DNA of 32,451 bases, taken from NCBI GenBank assembly GCA_014804655.1, contig JAAUZK010000007.1:1-32451 (forward strand), in the 5' to 3' direction. The position numbers were made by a program, and so were the translations under genes. This document shows positions 24,086 through 30,352 of this stretch, one piece after another. How positions within the stretch are numbered: the stretch's first letter is position 1; every line of letters begins with the position of its first letter. The notes under the pieces were generated by a model. It saw nothing but the letters and a program-made list of their open reading frames with translations. It did not search any database and was not told where the DNA came from. The DNA comes from Lachnospiraceae bacterium. GTDB lineage: Bacteria; Bacillota; Clostridia; Lachnospirales; Lachnospiraceae.

Positions 24086-24787
24086 TCAGATTTTCTTATG
24101 ATGCGCGTTCCGTTCCTGTTCCAGATGTATCTGCCTGATTACAAACCGCTCCTGATTGTCAATGTGAAGCTTTGCGGCCGCGGCCGCTTTCTCTTTATCC
24201 CGTCTGATAATACTTTCGTATATCATTCTATGTTCATCAATCAGGTTATCATGACGGTTTTCATCCTTAATATATTCAAAACGGTACCGGTACATCTGCT
24301 CTGACAGGTTATTGATCAGCTGAATCAACCGACTGTTGCCCGTCGCCTGTACAATAATATCGTGGAGCGCCACATCCGCCGCCGCAATCGTAGTCGCATC
24401 TTTCGTCTCTGTCGCCCGCTCGAACTCATCGCATGCCTGTTTCAGCCGCTCTTCCTCCTCAGCTGTAATTCTGTCGCAGGCCAGTTCCGCGCAGAGCGCA
24501 TCCAGCGCACGACGCACCTCCAGCACTTCCTTAAGGCTCTTCTCCGTGATCTGAGCCACCTCTGCACCGCGGCGCGGGATCATGATCACCAGCCCCTCCA
24601 GCTCCAGCTTGCGGATCGCCTCTCTGATCGGCGTCCTGCTGACACCCAGACGATTCGCCAGATGGATTTCCAGCAACCGCTCTCCGGGCTTCAGTTCACC
24701 CGTCAGAATCGCTTTGCGAAGCGTATTAAACACCACATCCCGCAAGGGAAGGAACTCATCCATAGTCATTTCCAAGTGATCTTCCAT
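24086..24787 (-). CDS. GntR-family transcriptional regulator, FCD (FadR) subfamily
   Basis: 233 residues. The winged helix occupies about residues 10-78 (LKPGERLLEIHLANRLGVSRTP begins the recognition region; IREAIRKLELEGL follows). The helical FCD ligand domain (about 85-215) holds the usual Asp/His metal-site residues (DVALHDII, EHRMIYESI and LHIDN). The family binds short palindromes and releases DNA on binding a carboxylate or sugar acid. The start ATG 24785-24787 follows GGCGG by six bases. It lies 48 bases behind ispE in the same operon. A TTGTATACAA palindrome at the operon's promoter (25733-25742) is of the type this subfamily recognises, so autoregulation is likely. The effector is unknown. 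Confidence 0.92.
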   Translation of the reverse strand: MEDHLEMTMDEFLPLRDVVFNTLRKAILTGELKPGERLLEIHLANRLGVSRTPIREAIRKLELEGLVIMIPRRGAEVAQITEKSLKEVLEVRRALDALCAELACDRITAEEEERLKQACDEFERATETKDATTIAAADVALHDIIVQATGNSRLIQLINNLSEQMYRYRFEYIKDENRHDNLIDEHRMIYESIIRRDKEKAAAAAKLHIDNQERFVIRQIHLEQERNAHHKKI

Positions 24788-24835
24788 CCATAACCGCCTT
24801 TCTTATATATATTATATGCCATACACCACACATCA

Positions 24836-25702
24836 TTAACTCTCATGAAACGTTGTCACATGAACCTGTCTTGCAAGTCCGCTGCGCACTACAGCTTCCG
24901 CCGCCTTATGAGCTGTCTCCCGCTGCGTAAAGATACTGAACACGGTGGGGCCGCTGCCGCTCATCAGCGCATTCTCAGCACCTTCGCCGCGCAGCAGTTC
25001 TTTCAATTCCTCTATGACAGGATACTCCCTGACCGTAACCGTCTCCAGCACATTGCTGAGGCGATCAGTGATGCCTTTAAGCTTATGCGCCCGAAGCGCC
25101 TCGATCATACCGTCGATATCGGGGTGATACGTCAGCGTGTCGGCATGCAGATTGCCATAGACAAATGCGGTGGATACATTGATATCCGGTTTCGCCACTA
25201 CAAGAAAACACGCCGGCGGTGCAGGCAGCGGCGATAAGATCTCTCCGATCCCCTCCGACAGCATCGTCCCGCCTACCAGGCAATAGGGAATATCCGCCCC
25301 TAGTTTTACACCCAATTCCTGTAATTCGGTAATAGAATATCCCATCTGAAACAATTCATTCAATCCGTGCATAGTCGCAGCAGCGTCCGAACTTCCCCCT
25401 GCCATACCCGCAGCGATCGGGATTCTCTTGGTCAGTGTGATCCGCACACCTTCCTGTACCGATCTCTCCCGCATAAGCAGATCCGCCGCTTTACAGATCA
25501 GATTGTCGCCGTTTACGGGCAACTCCCCGCAGTCCGTCCGAAGCTCGATCCCCGGTTTAACCGTTTTCTCAAAAAGCAGATCATCGCACAGGTCCACTGT
25601 CTGCATGATCATCCTGACTTCGTGATAACCGTCAGCCCTGCGCCTTAAAACATCCAGTCCGATATTAATTTTCGCATATGCCTTGCGGGTAATTTGATCC
25701 AT
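24836..25702 (-). CDS. ispE: 4-diphosphocytidyl-2-C-methyl-D-erythritol kinase
   Basis: 288-residue GHMP-family kinase of the non-mevalonate (MEP) isoprenoid pathway. It phosphorylates CDP-methylerythritol with ATP in the cytoplasm. The glycine-rich ATP loop is PIAAGMAGGSSDAAA (95-109), the N-terminal substrate motif is AYAKINIGLDVLRRRADGYH, and the third GHMP motif is LMSGSGPTVF near the end. Length is normal. The start is ATG 25700-25702 with GGGAG six bases ahead; the ATG just before it is too close. It is the first gene of an operon with an FCD regulator, a membrane protein, murI and DUF1934, joining precursors of undecaprenyl lipid and D-glutamate, both needed for the wall. Confidence 0.96.
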   Translation of the reverse strand: MDQITRKAYAKINIGLDVLRRRADGYHEVRMIMQTVDLCDDLLFEKTVKPGIELRTDCGELPVNGDNLICKAADLLMRERSVQEGVRITLTKRIPIAAGMAGGSSDAAATMHGLNELFQMGYSITELQELGVKLGADIPYCLVGGTMLSEGIGEILSPLPAPPACFLVVAKPDINVSTAFVYGNLHADTLTYHPDIDGMIEALRAHKLKGITDRLSNVLETVTVREYPVIEELKELLRGEGAENALMSGSGPTVFSIFTQRETAHKAAEAVVRSGLARQVHVTTFHES

Positions 25703-25732
25703 CATCTGCTCCCAACTGTACTTAATTGCATT

Positions 25733-25784
25733 TTGTATACAATGATTGTACTTTATTATATACAATACAGCGTAGTTTCGTCAA
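25733..25784 (-). promoter_or_regulatory. ispE operon promoter with GntR/FCD-type operator
   Basis: On the minus strand, TTGACG (complement of 25779-25784) and TATAAT (complement of 25755-25760) are 18 bases apart. The perfect palindrome TTGTATACAA (25733-25742) lies around or just past the expected transcription start. A second inverted pair, ATTGTA (25745-25750) and TACAAT (25761-25766), brackets the -10 box. A repressor bound at either place would block transcription. Confidence 0.65.
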
Positions 25785-25968
25785 GATATGCTCTGATTTT
25801 CCCGATGTCATGAGCGGGCGGATATTTGTTATAAAATTTTTTAAAAAAATACACCTAACTCCTAATTTTTCCAAGGCAATGGTACGATATAGATAATAGA
25901 AGAAGGGAATTGTCCCCTGCATGTAACTGAAAACAGAAATCAACAACAAATTCCAAGGAGGGATACCA

Positions 25969-26586
25969 ATGAGCGTAAACGGAGTTACAGGTGCTGCAAA
26001 TACTTATGATGTTTATCAGGCGAATCAGGCAGCCGCTAAGACAGCCGAAGAGAAGACTTCCGAAGCTAAAGCTTCCGAAGAGAAGACAAATACAGGTGTT
26101 GTCTACGAAGCATCGAAAGACGCAGACACCAAGACTGCCAAGACTTACACACAGAACACAAACTTAGTGAACAAGATGAAAGCCGATGCCGAGGCACATG
26201 CACAGCAGTTACAGAATATTGTACAGCAGTTGATGAGCAAGCAGGGTGAGACCTACAATACTGCAAACGGTATATGGTCAATCTTAGCAAGCGGTGATTT
26301 CACGGTAGATGCCGCTACGAAGGCGCAGGCTGAGAAAGATATCGCAGAAGACGGTTACTGGGGTGTTGAACAGACATCCGACAGAATCATTGATTTTGCA
26401 AATGCACTGACAGGCGGTGATCCGAGCAAGATCGAAGAGATGCGCGAAGCTTTCAAGAAAGGCTATAAACAGGCTGAGAAGACATGGGGCGGTCAGCTTC
26501 CTGACATTTCCCAGAGAACTTACGATGCTGTAATGGAAAAGTTTGACAAACTGGCGGAAGAAGCCGGACTTACAACGTCAAACTAA
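25969..26586 (+). CDS. conserved-looking small soluble protein of unknown function
   Basis: 205 residues, no signal peptide or TM helix. Residues 1-60 are Ala/Lys/Glu/Thr-rich and look disordered (a KTAEEKTSEAKASEEKT repeat-like run). Residues 60-105 form a Gln-rich helix. Residues 105-200 form a compact domain with YWGVEQTSDRIIDFANALTG and IEEMREAFKKGYKQAEKTWG, ending LPDISQRTYDAVMEKFDKL. The second half resembles a domain of unknown function seen in Firmicutes and in some flagellar-neighbourhood proteins; I am not sure enough to name it. The start is secure: AAGGAGGGA lies seven bases ahead. The gene is monocistronic with two tandem terminators, and the strong Shine-Dalgarno and regular codons suggest high expression. 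Confidence 0.75.
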   Translation: MSVNGVTGAANTYDVYQANQAAAKTAEEKTSEAKASEEKTNTGVVYEASKDADTKTAKTYTQNTNLVNKMKADAEAHAQQLQNIVQQLMSKQGETYNTANGIWSILASGDFTVDAATKAQAEKDIAEDGYWGVEQTSDRIIDFANALTGGDPSKIEEMREAFKKGYKQAEKTWGGQLPDISQRTYDAVMEKFDKLAEEAGLTTSN

Positions 26587-26619
26587 TCTGTATTATCATA
26601 TTTATTTCCTACGTTAAAA

Positions 26620-26652
26620 GAAGTCAGGTTTCATAGCCTGACTTCCTTTATT
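26620..26652 (+). terminator. terminator (usable on both strands)
   Basis: GAAGTCAGG (26620-26628) pairs with CCTGACTTC (26637-26645) over an eight-base loop, followed by CTTTATT on the plus strand. On the minus strand the same stem is followed by TTTTAACG, so it may also stop the hydrolase gene that ends at 26689. Confidence 0.75.
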
Positions 26653-26665
26653 ATACCGACTTTCC

Positions 26666-26690
26666 GGACAAGCTTGCTTGTCCAATTTTT
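26666..26690 (+). terminator. second tandem terminator
   Basis: GGACAAG (26666-26672), loop CTTG, CTTGTCC (26677-26683) and then AATTTTT form a second intrinsic terminator on the plus strand, 14 bases after the first. Confidence 0.65.
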
Positions 26691-27867
26691 AATCCTCCAG
26701 CGCGGAAAACAGCACATTACGTATCCTGCGGGTATATGCGGTAGTTCCCGAGCACGTCTTCTGCTGCATAATCAACAGCGTCAGATCATGCGCCGGATCA
26801 TTCACCATATGTGTACCCAGCCATCCGTCCCAGCCATACTCGCCTCTGCTGCCGAGCCCGGCTGCTTCTTCCGGAGAATCCATGATACGCATCAGGTTGC
26901 CGTATGTATATCCCTGCAGAGATTCCCACGTCTCCACACCCCGCCTCTGTGCCGGCGTAACATGCGCTGTAGTCATGTACTCCACCGTACGGGATGACAG
27001 AATCCTTTTTCCCCGATATGATCCCATGCCCAGCAGCATCTGCGTAAACTTCGCATAATCGTCTATGGTAGAGCACAGTCCCGCACCGCCCGACTCATAT
27101 GCCGGACGCCGTTTCATCTGATTCTGTATGCCCAGATGACACTCGGTCTCTTCCACCAGCCTGCCCTCCGATTCCTGATAGACTTTCGCAAGCCGCTCCT
27201 GCTTATCTTCCGGCACATAGAAATCCGTATCGTTCATGCCGAGCGGTTCGAAGATCCTCTGTTTCAGGAAATCACCGAAACGCATGCCGGATACCACCTC
27301 CACTATGGCTCCCAGCACATCCGCTGACAAACCGTACTGCCATGTAGTGCCCGGAATAAATGCCAGCGGCAGCTTTCCGATCCTGTTCGCAATCTCGACC
27401 GTGGTCAACGCCTGATCTGTCAACAGCTTGTCCTTAACCTCTTCGATCAGCTTATCACATCTGATCTCCGCAGGTGATCCCTCTCCCGGATACGTCAGGC
27501 CGGAAGTCATATTCAGTAGGCTCTGTATGGTAATCGGACGTTTGACCGGTACGATCACACCCTGTTCTATCACATATTGATTCCGGAATCCCAGAAGATA
27601 ATCGGACACCTGATCCTGCAGATCGATCCTGCCCTCCTCTAATAAAATCATAACCGCAGCCGCCGTGACCGGCTTCGTCATGGAATACAATCTGTGTATG
27701 GTATCCCTCGTCATACTGTGCTCTGCCGCAATATCACGATATCCCGTCTCATAATAACACTGTTCCTCGCCGTGTTGTATGATCAGGCAGCTGGCTCCCG
27801 ATACGAATCCCTGATCCGTCATTTCCCGCATAATATCCTGTATTCTACCCAACTTCTCCAGATTCAT
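26689..27867 (-). CDS. serine hydrolase of the beta-lactamase/esterase (class C-like) family
   Basis: 392 residues. Catalytic Ser62 and Lys65 are in the SxxK motif YSMTKPV, and Tyr178 lies in the YxN-like motif QYGLS, where Ser replaces the usual Asn. The domain layout (AVMILLEEGRIDLQD; LLNMTSGLTYPG; IFEPLGMNDTDFYVP) matches the beta-lactamase/transpeptidase-like esterases (Pfam Beta-lactamase), which include EstB-type esterases and D-amino acid amidases. No signal peptide is seen, so it is probably cytoplasmic and not an antibiotic-resistance enzyme. The start is ATG 27865-27867 with GGAGGG four bases ahead; 15 upstream codons lack support. The gene stands alone. Its substrate cannot be told. 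Confidence 0.88.
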   Translation of the reverse strand: MNLEKLGRIQDIMREMTDQGFVSGASCLIIQHGEEQCYYETGYRDIAAEHSMTRDTIHRLYSMTKPVTAAAVMILLEEGRIDLQDQVSDYLLGFRNQYVIEQGVIVPVKRPITIQSLLNMTSGLTYPGEGSPAEIRCDKLIEEVKDKLLTDQALTTVEIANRIGKLPLAFIPGTTWQYGLSADVLGAIVEVVSGMRFGDFLKQRIFEPLGMNDTDFYVPEDKQERLAKVYQESEGRLVEETECHLGIQNQMKRRPAYESGGAGLCSTIDDYAKFTQMLLGMGSYRGKRILSSRTVEYMTTAHVTPAQRRGVETWESLQGYTYGNLMRIMDSPEEAAGLGSRGEYGWDGWLGTHMVNDPAHDLTLLIMQQKTCSGTTAYTRRIRNVLFSALED

Positions 27868-28084
27868 AATTCCCTCCGTTCTATACATCTGCCTGTTGTA
27901 ATTCACATTCACGCCGGTTATTACATCAATTTGCAGATTATCAGCTCATATTACAACAAACAAGACACGCATGTTCATAATGTGCCGTCTCGTTCAAGTC
28001 CGCCGTTTCCTATCTTATTCAATATACCACATATTCTACCCTTACGTAATTACCCTGCGTATAAAAATCTTATACCATACATAG

Positions 28085-28210
28085 TTGTTACCATTTCCAT
28101 CTACACAGAGGGCACCCTTGACAAACATCAAAAGGTAACAATTTACTAAAAATACATGTAATAAATCAGCAATTTAACAAGTAGCCCTTTTGATATAAAT
28201 AAGTTATACT
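28085..28210 (+). promoter_or_regulatory. operator pair and promoter ahead of the GH42 gene
   Basis: The 385-base gap 27868-28252 has no gene. TTGTTACC (28085-28092) and its inverse GGTAACAA (28134-28141) lie 49 bases apart, centre to centre, with 11 of 12 bases matching when extended. A TATACT at 28205-28210 and a TATAAA at 28193-28198 (TGATATAAA, extended -10 type) mark possible promoters without good -35 boxes, as seen at activated promoters. A TTGACA at 28118-28123 lies between the operator arms. The regulator is unknown. The first 200 bases of the gap show nothing clear. Confidence 0.4.
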
Positions 28211-28252
28211 GTTCGCAAACACACACTAAAAAAGAAAGGATTCCTACATATT

Positions 28253-30268
28253 ATGATTGAAAATAATGACGTACACAAAATCCTATACGGCGGCGACTAT
28301 AATCCGGAGCAGTGGCCGGAGGAAAGCTGGGAAGAAGATATGCGTCTGATGAAACTGGCGCATATTGACGTAGTCACACTGAACGTATTCAGCTGGGCAG
28401 CCCTGCAGCCTTCCGAAGACACATACTGTTTCGATAAACTGGACCGAATCATGGAGACGGTCACGAAGCACGGCATGAAGGTCTGCCTTGCCACTTCCAC
28501 GAGCGCACATCCTGCGTGGATGGCCCGCCGGTATCCCGATATCCTCAGAACCGAGTTCAACGGTATGAAGCGCAAGTTCGGCTGCCGTCACAACTCCTGC
28601 CCGAACAGTCCGACCTATCGCAAATATGCGCAGGCACTGGCAGGTAAACTGGCAGAACGCTATCAGTCTTATGACAACATCGTGGCGTGGCACATTTCCA
28701 ACGAATACGGCGGTGAGTGTTACTGCGAAAACTGTGAACGTGCATTCCGTAAGTGGCTACAAAATAAATATAAGACCATCGATGCCGTCAACGAAGCTTG
28801 GGACACTGCTTTCTGGGGACACACTTTCTATGATTTCGAAGATATCGTACTACCTAATATGCTGTCGGAGCATTTCGATGTAAACAGGACGACTTTTCAG
28901 GGAATCTCTCTGGATTACAGAAGGTTTAATTCGGAAAGCATTCTGGACTGCTTCCGCTTGGAATACGACACGATCCATGCCATCACTCCGAACATCCCGA
29001 TCACGACCAACCTGATGGGCAACTATCAGCCACTGGACTATCAGATGTGGGCCAAATATATGGACTTCATTTCATGGGATAACTATCCCGCCTACAATGC
29101 CACTTTGGAGGACACCGCCTTCAAGCATGACCTCATGCGCGGTCTAAAGCAAGGCAAGCCGTTTGCTCTGATGGAGCAGACCCCCAGCGTCACCAACTGG
29201 CATCCTTACAATGCACTGAAACGCCCCGGTGTCATGCGGTTATGGAGTTATCAGGCCGTCGCACACGGTTCGGATACCATCATGTTCTTCCAAATTAAAA
29301 GGAGCATCGGCGCATGCGAGAAATACCATGGTGCAATCATTGACCATGCCGGTCACGAAAACACAAGAGTTTTCCGCGAAATATCCCAGCTGGGTGCGGA
29401 ACTTGACAAGATCGGCTCCCTCACGCTCGGCGCAAGGACAGATTCCAAAGCGGCAATCGTTTTCGACTGGGATAACTGGTGGGCAACCGACTATTCTGCC
29501 GGTCCCAGCGTTAATCTGCACTACTGCGATGAGATACTGAACTATTATAAAGCTTTCAACAATCTGAATATCCCTGTGGATCTAATCAGCGTGGAGGATG
29601 ACTTATCAGACTACCGCATTGTGATCGCTCCCGTCCTGTATATGGTGAAACCGGGTTATGATGAGAAACTGCGCCGTTTCGTACAGGACGGCGGCACATT
29701 CCTGACCACATTTTTCAGCGGCTACGTGGATGACCACGATCTGGTTACCATCGGCGGCTATCCGGGTAAACTGCGGGATATCCTCGGTATCTGGGTGGAA
29801 GAAGAAGATGCGCTTCCCGAAGACGCACACAACAGCTTTACCTACAAAGGCACTACATACCCCGCCTCACTGCTCTGCGATCTGCTGTATACCGAAGGGG
29901 CAGAGGCTCTCGCGTCCTACGAGACAGATTTCTATGCCGGCATGCCTGCCCTGACCCGCAACACTTACGGCAAAGGCACGGCTTACTATGTTGCCACCCG
30001 TTCCAATGCAGATTTCTATCGCACCCTGATCGACGAAATCTGTACGGCCGCCGATATCCACCCCATTATCGACACCCCGGACTGCATAGAAGTAACAAGA
30101 CGCTCCAACGCTAACGGAACCTTCCTGTTCTTCCTAAATCACGATACCGAAGAACATGCTATCACATTGAACTGCAACGGCAAAGATATCCTCACAGACA
30201 CGGAATATCAAAACGGCGGCACACTTATACTGGCCACCAAAGACGTGGCGATCCTGCAGGTTTCCTGA
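28253..30268 (+). CDS. GH42 beta-galactosidase
   Basis: 671-residue cytoplasmic enzyme (no signal peptide) that removes terminal beta-linked galactose. The order is a TIM-barrel catalytic domain (1 to about 390), a trimerisation domain (about 395-600) and a small beta domain. Acid/base Glu151 lies in HISNEYGG and nucleophile Glu308 in FALMEQTPS. Four cysteines (Cys111, 156, 158, 161) match the GH42 zinc site. Length agrees with the family (650-690). The start is ATG 28253; AAAGGA lies unusually far upstream (12 bases). It is followed after 84 bases by a GH31 alpha-xylosidase in the same direction. The pairing suggests a xyloglucan-type or similar oligosaccharide substrate rather than lactose. 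Confidence 0.95.
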   Translation: MIENNDVHKILYGGDYNPEQWPEESWEEDMRLMKLAHIDVVTLNVFSWAALQPSEDTYCFDKLDRIMETVTKHGMKVCLATSTSAHPAWMARRYPDILRTEFNGMKRKFGCRHNSCPNSPTYRKYAQALAGKLAERYQSYDNIVAWHISNEYGGECYCENCERAFRKWLQNKYKTIDAVNEAWDTAFWGHTFYDFEDIVLPNMLSEHFDVNRTTFQGISLDYRRFNSESILDCFRLEYDTIHAITPNIPITTNLMGNYQPLDYQMWAKYMDFISWDNYPAYNATLEDTAFKHDLMRGLKQGKPFALMEQTPSVTNWHPYNALKRPGVMRLWSYQAVAHGSDTIMFFQIKRSIGACEKYHGAIIDHAGHENTRVFREISQLGAELDKIGSLTLGARTDSKAAIVFDWDNWWATDYSAGPSVNLHYCDEILNYYKAFNNLNIPVDLISVEDDLSDYRIVIAPVLYMVKPGYDEKLRRFVQDGGTFLTTFFSGYVDDHDLVTIGGYPGKLRDILGIWVEEEDALPEDAHNSFTYKGTTYPASLLCDLLYTEGAEALASYETDFYAGMPALTRNTYGKGTAYYVATRSNADFYRTLIDEICTAADIHPIIDTPDCIEVTRRSNANGTFLFFLNHDTEEHAITLNCNGKDILTDTEYQNGGTLILATKDVAILQVS

Positions 30269-30305
30269 TACCGCCATTACCACCGCCTATACACGGCTGT
30301 AAAAA

Positions 30306-30314
30306 TGTTATAAT
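30306..30314 (+). promoter_or_regulatory. extended -10 box ahead of the GH31 gene
   Basis: TGTTATAAT at 30306-30314 fits an extended -10 (TGn + TATAAT) with no -35. It lies 38 bases before the GH31 start, so the GH31 gene may have its own promoter in addition to read-through from the GH42 gene. Confidence 0.35.
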
Positions 30315-30352
30315 TTTTCCATAATATTAATTAAACGAGGAGGAGTTTTATC

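Noticed and set aside
26689..27867. Class C beta-lactamase resistance gene
   Set aside because: There is no signal peptide and the YxN motif is altered. The family is broad and mostly esterases or peptidases.
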